Assembly: GCA_002733905.1 (NCBI GenBank)
Contig: NVXK01000011.1
Location: 58,533-96,224 of the forward strand
DNA: 37,692 nt
Reading direction: 5' to 3'
Source of the DNA: Robiginitomaculum sp.
GTDB taxonomy: Bacteria; Pseudomonadota; Alphaproteobacteria; Caulobacterales; Maricaulaceae
Below the pieces are notes generated by a model. It was not told the origin of the DNA. It was given only the letters and a program-made list of their open reading frames with translations, and made no database searches. This document shows, one piece after another, positions 26,796 to 34,405 of the stretch. Made by a program: the position numbers and the translations under genes. Every line of letters begins with the position of its first letter. Position 1 is the stretch's first letter.

Positions 26796-28430
26796 ATGAA
26801 ACAGCGTATTTTATCCATTGAAGACGTCTTGGACCAAGTCACAACATCACGTGTTTTCGGCTCGTCGAACCGACAGTTAAACCTCCTACGATACTTGCTT
26901 TCAGAGAAACAAGCGGGTCGCGAAAAGCAGATAAGTGGGTACAAAATTGCTATTGAAGTTTTAGGGCGTCCCAAAGATTTTGACAATAATGCCGACAGTA
27001 TTGTCCGCGTGGAAATGCATCGTCTCCGTAAAAATTTGGTATTATTCAATGCGGATTCTAAAGCGCTTAACATAACAATACCCAAAGCCAGTTATGACGT
27101 GTGCGTCACCAAAACCCCGACAACGCTTTCACAGGGAAAACGCCCCCCCCTATCTTCCTTCTTCATAGCACTTAGCCTCATCACCATATGTGTATTAAGC
27201 GCCGTGCTTATTTATAAAATTATATTCCGCGCACATAAAACAGCACACATTTCCCATCTCTGCTCTCAAGAAATTCCAAACCTGCTTCTCCTACCGACCC
27301 GAATTATCGGCTCAACACAACTCGGCAAAGAAGTTGGCCTCACTATCGACAACCACCTACAGACTGGCTTCATCCAATACCCACTCATAAACACCATCTC
27401 AGGTGAAGTGAATTGCACGCGGGTCGAACCCCCATTATACCACTTAAAAGCAGAAGTCTTCATGGCGCCGCAAAATACATTTGTCTCGGTAATTATTCAA
27501 TATGTAGATACGCGGCAAATTATTTTTTCCGAAAAAATCTACATCCAAAATCAAAAAAATATTTTGACTGAAAGTACCAGTATCGCACTCTACAAAATAG
27601 CAGCGAAAACGGCACATTTAAACGGGGTTGTCTCCCATGATGCAATTCAAAGACCGTGGCAAGATTCAATCTATAAAACCACATACGAGTGCCTCATCAA
27701 AGCATCCAAAGCGACATCCCTTGCCAATACACCGGATAGAGATAAAGAGGCCGTAAATTGCATGGAGGCTGCAATCGATTCTGGGAGTATTTCACCAGAC
27801 CTTTACGGAACGCTTGCGCATTTTTATTTAAACCAAGTTGCAGGCTACCAAACACCATTCACTAAGTCCCCTATAGAAAAGGTCGAAAAATTATTAATAC
27901 AGGCAGAAATGATTGCGCCATTAAACCCACGTGTGCTTTCTTCAAGGGCACGTTTGGAATCTGAACGTGTCCCCATTAATTTAGAGAGGCTTCAATTTTT
28001 CGTTTACGCCCTCGAACGCCAACAACCATTCAACCCGCACACACTTATTCTTACGTCTCATCTTGCCGGATATAAAATTGGTGATTGGGAATTTGCAAAG
28101 AAAATATCCGACCGCGCAAAAAAACTAGACCGCACAGATTCGTATTTATTATATTATATCGACGCCGGCTATGACTTCCTTTTTGCAGACCCGCAAGACG
28201 CATACCTTACGATGCAAAAACTCTATTTCCGTGGATCTGTTATTACGCTCTTGCTCAAATTAGCAAGTGCCAACAAAGCAGATGACACCTCCCACACCCA
28301 GCACTACAAACAAGAACTCGCAAGCCTAGGTTACCCCGATAACGCATCCTATATCGCTTTCATTAAAAAACGACAATACGAGCCCGTCATTTCGAAAGAA
28401 CTCATCAAATGGCTCGCAGCTACAAAATAA
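26796..28430 (+). CDS. membrane-anchored winged-helix/TPR-like regulator, paralogue 3
   Basis: A 544-residue third paralogue. The N-terminal domain shows RQLNLLRYLLSEKQAGREKQI, IAIEVLGRPKDFDNNADSIV, RVEMHRLRKNL and ITIPKASY. A membrane helix spans about residues 123-146. The exterior part has SHLCSQEIPNLLLLPTRIIG, matching the same place in paralogues 1 and 2, then SPDLYGTLAHFYLNQ and YKIGDWEFAKKISDRAKKLD. AAGG 8-11 bp before the ATG gives the clearest start of the three. The long upstream gap suggests separate control. Protein-level similarity is strongest in the N-terminal domain, so the three may bind related DNA sites while their exterior sensors diverge; that is inference. Confidence 0.83.
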   Translation: MKQRILSIEDVLDQVTTSRVFGSSNRQLNLLRYLLSEKQAGREKQISGYKIAIEVLGRPKDFDNNADSIVRVEMHRLRKNLVLFNADSKALNITIPKASYDVCVTKTPTTLSQGKRPPLSSFFIALSLITICVLSAVLIYKIIFRAHKTAHISHLCSQEIPNLLLLPTRIIGSTQLGKEVGLTIDNHLQTGFIQYPLINTISGEVNCTRVEPPLYHLKAEVFMAPQNTFVSVIIQYVDTRQIIFSEKIYIQNQKNILTESTSIALYKIAAKTAHLNGVVSHDAIQRPWQDSIYKTTYECLIKASKATSLANTPDRDKEAVNCMEAAIDSGSISPDLYGTLAHFYLNQVAGYQTPFTKSPIEKVEKLLIQAEMIAPLNPRVLSSRARLESERVPINLERLQFFVYALERQQPFNPHTLILTSHLAGYKIGDWEFAKKISDRAKKLDRTDSYLLYYIDAGYDFLFADPQDAYLTMQKLYFRGSVITLLLKLASANKADDTSHTQHYKQELASLGYPDNASYIAFIKKRQYEPVISKELIKWLAATK

Positions 28431-28468
28431 ATCCACGCAGTTAATCGTAAAATCTACAGGCTAAATAT

Positions 28469-28693
28469 TTATGTTTTGGATTCATCACTCGCAATCAATC
28501 CTTTCCAAAGAACGACACTCACAATCCCCCCCCCAAAAAAAACTGAAAATAGATAGTCGAAATTATTTAGAAGTGACAGGTTAGGCACTGCAGGCTGTTC
28601 TAGAGCGACAAAAAGTGAAGTAATCCCGTAAACTGCCCCAGTCCCAACCAAAATGTGCCCCACAACTAAAACAACTCCATGTCGATGCCCCAA
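28469..28693 (-). CDS. possible small membrane protein
   Basis: A 74-codon open frame giving a protein with two hydrophobic segments (VVLVVGHILVGTGAVYGITSLF and YLFSVFFGGGIVSVVLW) and a charged tail, DESKT. The composition looks like a real membrane protein. There is no ATG: the frame opens with TTG at 28693, or with GTG at 28663 preceded by GGAG 11 bp upstream. A C9A8 homopolymer (G9/T8-type tract on this strand) lies inside the frame at 28526-28542, so slippage or sequencing error could alter it. No family is recognised, and it may be a decayed or phase-variable gene. Confidence 0.38.
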   Translation of the reverse strand: MGHRHGVVLVVGHILVGTGAVYGITSLFVALEQPAVPNLSLLNNFDYLFSVFFGGGIVSVVLWKGLIASDESKT

Positions 28694-28754
28694 TTTATAT
28701 GGCTTGTGGCGCTAGCATCAGAGCTGTGTTTTTCTTAGTCTATGAAGAACGACG

Positions 28755-28771
28755 CACTTAAACTTTAAGTG
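28755..28771. promoter_or_regulatory. 17-nt palindrome, possible operator
   Basis: CACTTAAA-C-TTTAAGTG is a perfect 8-1-8 palindrome 62 bp before the ATG at 28834. It is a candidate repressor site. Confidence 0.4.
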
Positions 28772-28833
28772 GCGATTACAGCTGTACTGGTATAGGCTTT
28801 GCAAGATCAAGTACTTAAATTCCTTAGGAATAC

Positions 28834-29406
28834 ATGGGATATATTATGGATGATAAGAGCCTCACAAAAAACAATGCTGACAAAATAAAAATAAAGTTGT
28901 CTTGGAAGCGTTGGTTCACAATTCCTATTCTACTTATTTTTTTGATAAATGTTGGCTTCACAACTATTCCAAATTACCTACGCTTAAAGGAAGACCCTCG
29001 AAACAACACTGCGACAATGGTGACTTACCAGCGGTGGGGGGTAATGCCTAACCAACTTGTTATTGATTTGTGGGGGCTAAATGAGACAGCAAGTAAAATT
29101 GATGTTACGCGCATGGTCTTTCATGTCGCAGAAAAAATGAAAGGACGTAACTTTGATTGGGTTGTGCTTTCATATCGTGGCCAGTCCCGCTTAAAAATAG
29201 AAGGTAATTTCTTTAGTGAAATTGGAAACTCACTCGACCAGCAGAACCCTGTCTACTTAATGCGAACATTACCATCCCAAGTATATAGCATGGATGGTAA
29301 CCCTGCGTATGAAACATGGTCTGGAGGGTTAATCGCGGTGTTAGGGCAACAAATGGATGACCTAAATGAATTGCATGATGATTGGTATCTTGACGATATG
29401 AAATAG
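28834..29406 (+). CDS. single-pass membrane protein of unknown function
   Basis: A 190-residue protein with a basic cytoplasmic N-terminus (about 25 residues), one membrane helix (about 26-46, WFTIPILLIFLINVGFTTI) and an exterior domain of about 140 residues. The exterior domain has a regular mixed alpha/beta look (VTRMVFHVAEKMKGRNFDWVVLSYRGQSRLKIEG) and an acidic tail. AGGAA sits close before ATG 28834; a second ATG at 28846 with GGGA 6 bp upstream is also possible. A perfect palindrome lies upstream. It does not resemble its neighbours and no family is recognised. Confidence 0.7.
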   Translation: MGYIMDDKSLTKNNADKIKIKLSWKRWFTIPILLIFLINVGFTTIPNYLRLKEDPRNNTATMVTYQRWGVMPNQLVIDLWGLNETASKIDVTRMVFHVAEKMKGRNFDWVVLSYRGQSRLKIEGNFFSEIGNSLDQQNPVYLMRTLPSQVYSMDGNPAYETWSGGLIAVLGQQMDDLNELHDDWYLDDMK

Positions 29407-29697
29407 TACGTTCTCTTAAAATTCTTATTCACTCTCGATTACACTGTCGAGCATCGTACCGTTTTGCTTGCCCAAAAATGTATGGGCCCCTTTCCTACAG
29501 TTGCAGGAAGCGGGCGAGTGACTGTAACATTGCATTGATTAAGAATGGTGATACGGCCTACCAAAAGCCTATGTATTATTTACTGTTTTGCACTTACATC
29601 ACACTTAAGTTCTAACCGCCGCGCTTTGGTAGCCGTTTGAAAAACCAACACAGCTAGGATAATATCCTGCTACATTTAACTAGTGTGAGTATAAAAA
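29407..29697. other. 291-bp gap with competing hairpins
   Basis: No gene is seen. GCCCA (29470-29474) pairs with TGGGC (29483-29487), while the next bases CCC-x-TTTCCT can instead pair with AGGAAG-x-GGG (29505-29514). The two folds are mutually exclusive. No clear T-run follows either. Confidence 0.35.
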
Positions 29698-29772
29698 TGG
29701 TGGGTAATACTGGGATTGAACCAGTGACCCCTACAATGTCAATGTAGTGCTCTCCCACTGAGCTAATCACCC
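29698..29772 (-). tRNA. tRNA-Val (anticodon GAC)
   Basis: A 75-nt cloverleaf on the minus strand with encoded CCA. The acceptor stem GGGTGAT/ATTACCC has one G-T pair, the D-arm is AGCTCAGTGGGAGAGC, the anticodon arm is CTACA-TTGACAT-TGTAG with GAC in the loop, and the T-arm contains GGTTCAATCC. It reads GUC and GUU valine codons. It lies downstream of cpdR, as is often the case in alphaproteobacteria. Confidence 0.96.
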
Positions 29773-29906
29773 GAACCATTTATATAGATAAGATGCAGAT
29801 ACATCTTATGCCCGAAGGCGTTACGCCAGAAGACGATCTCGCGAAAACGGGATATACGCCACTCCCCCGTTAAGAGCAATAGAAAATAACGTAAATTGGC
29901 GCAAAA

Positions 29907-30269
29907 TTATGCGGCGATAAGTTTATCAACTTCCTCGCAAAGCTGGCGTAAATGCACAGGCTTTGACAACACTTTCGCAGAGGCATCATCACTTGTCGTT
30001 TGCTTCGCAACAGCAGAGAACCCCGTGATAAACATGATTTTGATTCCAGGTGAAATTATCTCGGCTTGTTTGGCAAGCTCAACACCATCAAGACCAGGCA
30101 TCATGATGTCCGTCAAAAGTAAATCAAAAGCACCATCCGCGAATTTCAAAGCACGAAGCGCTTTTTCCCCGTCAGCACAAGCAATCACATGATGCCCAGA
30201 TTTTTCCAAAGCTTTTTCGAAAAAACGACGCATTGAATCATCGTCTTCTGCATATAAAATCGTTGCCAT
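29907..30269 (-). CDS. cpdR: single-domain response regulator CpdR
   Basis: A 120-residue receiver-only protein very like CpdR. It has the acidic pocket EDDDS (residues 8-12), the phospho-acceptor Asp54 in LLTDIMMPGLDG, Thr82 in MFITGFSAVA, and Lys103 in VLSKPVHLRQL; the MFITGF and LSKP phrases are typical of the family. In Caulobacter, unphosphorylated CpdR docks on ClpXP and primes degradation of cell-cycle proteins; phosphorylation through CckA-ChpT switches it off. The terminal Ala-Ala, part of a ClpXP recognition tail, is present. It is divergent from the N-formylglutamate amidohydrolase gene and upstream of tRNA-Val, the usual alphaproteobacterial neighbourhood. Confidence 0.92.
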   Translation of the reverse strand: MATILYAEDDDSMRRFFEKALEKSGHHVIACADGEKALRALKFADGAFDLLLTDIMMPGLDGVELAKQAEIISPGIKIMFITGFSAVAKQTTSDDASAKVLSKPVHLRQLCEEVDKLIAA

Positions 30270-30417
30270 ACTGTCCCTTTAATTTCTTTTGTCATTTATA
30301 GCGTTTTTGGTCTATTATGATACATCTAAAACCGAATATACTCATCCTTGCAGGTTTCCTGCCACAAGCATCATTTTATGTATTGTGTTTATGACATGAG
30401 CCTTAAGGAATTGTTTC

Positions 30418-31347
30418 ATGTGGAATTTTAAAGGCCTTATCTCACCAAAAGGCCAGCTAAACAACAAAGAGCGCAACAAGGCAGAAGCGCAAGCACTTGC
30501 CGCCCTTTCTCCTGCATTCTTTCAAATCCTGCCAAAAACCATAAAAACCCCCATACTCATTGCCTGCCCTCACGCTGGCCGCCAATATCCGCAAGCTTTT
30601 CTCAAACAGACACAACTTTCTCTCGATGAGTTACGCCTCGCCGAAGACAGCCATGTTGACGAGATTTTTGAACCACTTACCGAATCTGGGTTTCCTTTTC
30701 TTAAAGCCCTATTCCCGCGTTGCTATATAGATGTAAACCGCGCCGACACTGATTGGCCGCCGGAAAGCGTCCCCCACGCCTCTCAACATACACTTAGCCT
30801 GCACGCAAAATCAGGGTTGGGCGTAACACCGACCCGCATCACAAAAGAACTAAATATATATACATACCCGCTTCCGGCTGAACATATTCAGGCAAGGCTG
30901 GACGCACTCTATCACCCCTATCACAATGCCTTAAAAGACATGATTGAAAATACCAAAGCACAGTTTGGCCATGCAGTTTTGCTAGATTGCCATTCCATGC
31001 CCGGGAAACACGCAAGCGGTCAAAGCCGCGCGGACATCATTCTTGGTGACAGATTTGGCAAGAGTTGCCACCCCAACACCATTAATATCTTACAGACCCT
31101 CTTATTCGACCTTGGCTATAATGTTGTCCGTAACATTCCCTATGCAGGTGGATTTGTGACAACCCATTACGGGCAACCTGATACAGGTGTAGAAGCCATT
31201 CAAATAGAAATAAACAAAGACCTCTATCTGAATCCTCATACATTTACCCCCCATGACGGTATGGCAAAAATTTGTGCGGATCTACAAACAGCCGTAAAAG
31301 AACTACAGAGCCGTCTGCTGGCAGACAACAAAATCGCGGCGCAATAG
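30418..31347 (+). CDS. N-formylglutamate amidohydrolase family protein
   Basis: A 309-residue zinc hydrolase-like protein. Family motifs are PILIACPHAGRQYP (His and adjacent residues, about 45-58), AEDSHVDEIFEPL, YIDVNRADTDWPP, VLLDCHSMPG (metal-binding His), and RNIPYAGGFVTTHYG with the EAIQIEINKDLYL segment. True enzymes deformylate N-formylglutamate in histidine breakdown. No other hut genes lie nearby and this gene pairs with cpdR in many alphaproteobacteria, so its physiological substrate may differ. AAGGA 8 bp before ATG 30418 supports the start. Confidence 0.9.
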   Translation: MWNFKGLISPKGQLNNKERNKAEAQALAALSPAFFQILPKTIKTPILIACPHAGRQYPQAFLKQTQLSLDELRLAEDSHVDEIFEPLTESGFPFLKALFPRCYIDVNRADTDWPPESVPHASQHTLSLHAKSGLGVTPTRITKELNIYTYPLPAEHIQARLDALYHPYHNALKDMIENTKAQFGHAVLLDCHSMPGKHASGQSRADIILGDRFGKSCHPNTINILQTLLFDLGYNVVRNIPYAGGFVTTHYGQPDTGVEAIQIEINKDLYLNPHTFTPHDGMAKICADLQTAVKELQSRLLADNKIAAQ

Positions 31348-31364
31348 GCACTCAAACTTCACAT

Positions 31365-31460
31365 AAAAAAATGCCGCACTAAAAGGTGCGGCAAGTTAAG
31401 GGGGAGGAATATACCTTTCGGTACTCTTTGTATATGGAGCCTTCTCCCCCAGTTTCAACC
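31365..31460 (-). ncRNA. candidate small RNA with a CCUCCCCC motif and its own terminator
   Basis: The gap 31348-31701 has no gene but contains a terminator that points to the minus strand: TGCCGCAC (31372-31379) and GTGCGGCA (31386-31393), followed on minus by seven T. No minus-strand gene feeds it. Just upstream on minus is a stem of GGGGGAGAA with TTCCTCCCCC (arms 31442-31450 and 31400-31408), enclosing a smaller TATAC/GTATA stem. CCCCATATA at about 31462-31470 (minus) resembles a sigma-32-type -10, with a weak CTTC -35. A transcript of about 95 nt is predicted. CCUCCCCC could pair with Shine-Dalgarno sites if unfolded. The rest of the gap, 31461-31701, has only a small GAAGAG/CTCTTC hairpin (31484-31499). 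Confidence 0.55.
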
Positions 31461-31701
31461 TATATGGGGAATTTGTAATGTGCGAAGAGATGCCTCTTCT
31501 TCTGCGTTAACCTATGTAAAACTGTACTATTTTGGAACAATCAGGTTTAGCCTGCCTCATTTTATACCACTTGCCCTTGTTTTTACTTCGCTTTTCAGGC
31601 GAACAACCCACATTTGAATTGGCACGCCTCTTGCTCTCCTTACAAGCGAAAGAAACGTTTAAGAGCCCCCGTTCTTAACGCCCCAAAGGAAAGAAAAGCA
31701 T

Positions 31702-32097
31702 ATGACCAATGATATTGATCTCTATGTAGGCAATCGCTTACGCCGCCGCCGCCGTTTACTTGGCCTCACACAACAAGCCCTCGCGGAACAAGTTGGCATT
31801 CGATTTCAACAAATTCAAAAATACGAATGTGGTGCAAACCGCGTGAGCGCCAGCCGTTTGTTCGAGCTTTCAGAAGCCTTAAGTGTTCCTGTACAGCATT
31901 TTTACGAAGGCCTTTCCGAACATGACCCACTTACGGGCACACCAGACGAAACGGCGCTCGCACCAGATATTCTTTCCAAAAAAGAAACTATGGATCTCGT
32001 ACGCGCATATTATTCTATGGGAGAAGCGCCCCGCAAACACCTACTCGACCTTGCGAAATCACTGGAAACAGCAACGAAAATGGCAATGTCGGCTTAA
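31702..32097 (+). CDS. PraR-like XRE family transcriptional regulator
   Basis: A 131-residue DNA-binding protein. The helix-turn-helix domain spans residues about 9-65 (VGNRLRRRRRLLGLTQQALAEQVGIRFQQIQKYECGANRVS; recognition helix FQQIQKYE), and VPVQHFYEGL follows. This matches the alphaproteobacterial PraR/PhrR-like group, which controls biofilm and quorum-sensing genes in rhizobia. The C-terminal helices (KETMDLVRAYYSMGEAPRKHLLDLAKSLE) probably dimerise. A good AAGGAAAG lies upstream. It sits downstream of the candidate small RNA on the opposite strand; targets are unknown. Confidence 0.85.
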   Translation: MTNDIDLYVGNRLRRRRRLLGLTQQALAEQVGIRFQQIQKYECGANRVSASRLFELSEALSVPVQHFYEGLSEHDPLTGTPDETALAPDILSKKETMDLVRAYYSMGEAPRKHLLDLAKSLETATKMAMSA

Positions 32098-32167
32098 CCG
32101 ATACACCTTAACGGCTGGGGCAGAAAGACGTCTAGGTTTTTAAAATCAGACATGCTAGAGCGAGACT

Positions 32168-33016
32168 ATGAAAACAGATCGCCTAGCACCACATATTGAC
32201 GCGTTAAATCAACGGCTCGCGATAGCCTGTAACATGGCACAGGCAGCGCGGGCCATTACTTTGCCCGCATTTCACACAGATATCCAAGCGCAAGACAAAT
32301 CAGCAGACATTGCAGGCGCAGACGAATTCGACCCTGTCACAGCAGCCGATATCGCCGCCGAGAAATGTCTCAGGGGTTTTATCGAAACCCATTTTCCTGA
32401 TGACGGAATCATCGGCGAAGAAATGGCCGACAAACCCGCCAATAATGAGTGGAGCTGGTGCCTTGACCCTATTGACGGCACGCGTGGTTTTGTCGCAGGT
32501 GTCCCTCTGTGGAGCACGCTCATTGCCGTATGTTATGACGGCAAGCCTGTCATTGGCATTATTGATATACCCGCCCTATCGGAGCGTTATATCGGCACAC
32601 ACACCCATAGCGAGAGCAAAGCATGGAAAGAGACACCACAAGGCAGTACACCACTTCGCACACGTCCATGCCTGCGCATAAATGACGCGATTATCGGATG
32701 TACAGAACCCATGACGATGTTTTCGCTCGGACAAAAAGCGGCGTATGAAATGATCCGCCGCACAGCGCGTTTTTCTCGCCTTGGTCTTGATGCCTATGGC
32801 TATGCCCTCGTCGCATCTGGTCGTATGGATATAATTTTAGAAGCGAGCATGAAACCATATGACATTCTCGCCCTCATCCCTGTTATAGAGGGCGCTGGCG
32901 GAAAAATCACCAATTGGCACGGCGGACAAGGCTTTGACGATGGGAGCGTAATATGTTCTGGTGATCCTGATCTTCTCGATCACGTCTACCCTTATCTAAA
33001 ACGTGTGCTTGATTAA
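32168..33016 (+). CDS. inositol monophosphatase family protein, HisN-like histidinol-phosphatase
   Basis: A 282-residue phosphatase of the IMPase fold. Motifs are FDPVTAADIAAEKCLRGFI (54-72), GEE (83-85) and the metal site DPIDGTRGF (100-108). The third metal motif reads KPYDILALIPVIEGAGG, with Tyr-Asp in place of Trp-Asp, as in HisN-type histidinol-phosphatases. The likely reaction is histidinol phosphate to histidinol in histidine synthesis; inositol phosphatase or a related sugar phosphatase activity is the alternative. It starts 70 bp after the PraR-like gene and shares a TTAA stop-stop overlap with the convergent hydrolase gene. Confidence 0.88.
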   Translation: MKTDRLAPHIDALNQRLAIACNMAQAARAITLPAFHTDIQAQDKSADIAGADEFDPVTAADIAAEKCLRGFIETHFPDDGIIGEEMADKPANNEWSWCLDPIDGTRGFVAGVPLWSTLIAVCYDGKPVIGIIDIPALSERYIGTHTHSESKAWKETPQGSTPLRTRPCLRINDAIIGCTEPMTMFSLGQKAAYEMIRRTARFSRLGLDAYGYALVASGRMDIILEASMKPYDILALIPVIEGAGGKITNWHGGQGFDDGSVICSGDPDLLDHVYPYLKRVLD

Positions 33017-33960
33017 AGCGCGTTCGTTTCTAAGAAAGCATCGAAACTCGCAAGGAATTGATCACGGTATTCATCCCGTTCTAAACAAATTTCATGCAAC
33101 GCGCCCGCGATATTAACAATCTCGGCCCCAGATTTTTCAGCAAAATCATGATTGGAAACAGGTTTCACAATCGGGTCCGCACCACATGCAATTATCAAGG
33201 TAGGGATATTGAGATGCCGTGCGTTCTCCGTGACGAATTTCATCGACTTTAAGGATGCATTTAACCAACCAAAGGTGGGCGCACCGACACGCAGGCGTTT
33301 GTGGTTTTCAAAATATGTCGCCCATAATTGATAACGATTAGGATCAGAAGTAAGTTTATTCGCGCGAAATGGAACGGGTAAACCACTACGCTGTGCCTGA
33401 AACGGTAGATTGTTGCGTTTCATACCTGCCCACGTCACACATTTCACAAAGGCTTTCATAAATGCGCTATCGAGATCTTGCAATTCCAACATAGGCGCAG
33501 TGAGTAAGCACGCAGCAGGATTTAAACCGCCTGACAAAATCGTCTGTAAGACAATCGTGCCCCCCATAGAATGGCCCATAACAATATGAGGACGTGGTAA
33601 GTCACTTTTAAAAACATGAACGGCCAAGACTAAATCGTCACAATAATCTTCGTAGTCACGCACATAAGACTTCATAGGATCATCAAGCAAACGTGAAGAC
33701 AGGCCCTGCCCTCGTGGATCAACGACCAAAACGGCAAAACCACGCCGTACAAAATCCTCTACCGTTTCAAAGTATTTTTCAATAAATTCGGTGCGGCCAG
33801 GTTGTAATATCACACTTCCACGTGCATCTGCACGCGCAGACGGCACGACCATAACCCGCAAACGAATATCACCGTTCTGGATATAGTGAAAGCGTGCACC
33901 GGGCGGCAAATCCAGCCCTTCAAGGCGAATAACATCGCCCGGTGTAATTTCGTTTTTCAT
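33013..33960 (-). CDS. alpha/beta hydrolase, lysophospholipase (PldB)-like
   Basis: A 315-residue alpha/beta hydrolase. Seen are the oxyanion-side strand VILQPGRTEFIEKYFE, DPRGQGLSSR (80-89), the nucleophile elbow GHSMGG with Ser131, the acid in IACGADPIVKP, and the catalytic His in AGALHEICLERDEYRDQFL, whose wording is typical of the PldB/lysophospholipase group. It has no signal peptide, so it acts in the cytoplasm or at the inner membrane, perhaps on lysophospholipid or monoacylglycerol. It overlaps the HisN-like stop by 4 bp; the SCP2 gene lies 41 bp upstream on the same strand and may share its transcript. Confidence 0.9.
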   Translation of the reverse strand: MKNEITPGDVIRLEGLDLPPGARFHYIQNGDIRLRVMVVPSARADARGSVILQPGRTEFIEKYFETVEDFVRRGFAVLVVDPRGQGLSSRLLDDPMKSYVRDYEDYCDDLVLAVHVFKSDLPRPHIVMGHSMGGTIVLQTILSGGLNPAACLLTAPMLELQDLDSAFMKAFVKCVTWAGMKRNNLPFQAQRSGLPVPFRANKLTSDPNRYQLWATYFENHKRLRVGAPTFGWLNASLKSMKFVTENARHLNIPTLIIACGADPIVKPVSNHDFAEKSGAEIVNIAGALHEICLERDEYRDQFLASFDAFLETNAL

Positions 33961-34001
33961 AATAATATTTATATCGGCTAGCGGACGCTATGCCAACTAA
34001 A

Positions 34002-34295
34002 TTACATATTGCTGAAAAGTTTTTGTAGGCCCATAGCAACAGACATATCGCCTGCAACTTTTAACTTACCAGACATAAATGCCATCATTGGGTCCAGATT
34101 TCCCGAAGCAAGCGCGATGAAATCATCTTTTGCAACACTGATTGTGCAATCCGCGTCCCCATCTTCACCAGACACTTCAGAACCTGAAGCAAGCACAACA
34201 CCATCATCACCAAAATCAAATTTCACTGATTTATCCAAACCGCCAGCCTTAGTTACAGCTTCTTGTAATTTTGTAATAATTTCTTCATTCGTCAT
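34002..34295 (-). CDS. SCP2 sterol-binding domain protein
   Basis: A 97-residue protein consisting of one SCP2 domain: DKSVKFDFGDDGVVLASG, DADCTISVAKDDFIALASGNLDPMMAFMSGKLKVAGDMSVAMGLQKLF. The SGKLKVxGD phrase is the family signature. The fold binds lipids or acyl chains in a hydrophobic tunnel. In bacteria such single-domain proteins are common and largely uncharacterised. It lies 41 bp upstream of a lysophospholipase-like gene on the same strand, which fits a lipid-handling pair. AGGAAA precedes the ATG. Confidence 0.93.
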   Translation of the reverse strand: MTNEEIITKLQEAVTKAGGLDKSVKFDFGDDGVVLASGSEVSGEDGDADCTISVAKDDFIALASGNLDPMMAFMSGKLKVAGDMSVAMGLQKLFSNM

Positions 34296-34333
34296 ATCAT
34301 TTTCCTTTACTATGCAAAATACTGCACATATAT

Positions 34334-34368
34334 GAGGGCTCCGTACAGGAAAATCCAGTACAACCCTC
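34334..34368. other. intergenic hairpin between the methyltransferase-like and SCP2 genes
   Basis: GAGGG (34334-34338) pairs with CCCTC (34364-34368), with nested GTAC/GTAC and GGA/TCC pairs. It could end the methyltransferase-like transcript, but there is no proper T-run. Confidence 0.45.
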
Positions 34369-34405
34369 TAAATATATGCCATTCATATTTACGCTAATTT
34401 CGTAA

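Noticed and set aside
22313-29406. AT-rich block considered as an integrated mobile element or prophage
   Set aside because: No integrase, transposase or phage gene and no flanking direct repeat or att site; the block is 290 bp from a tRNA, but no duplicated tRNA end is seen.
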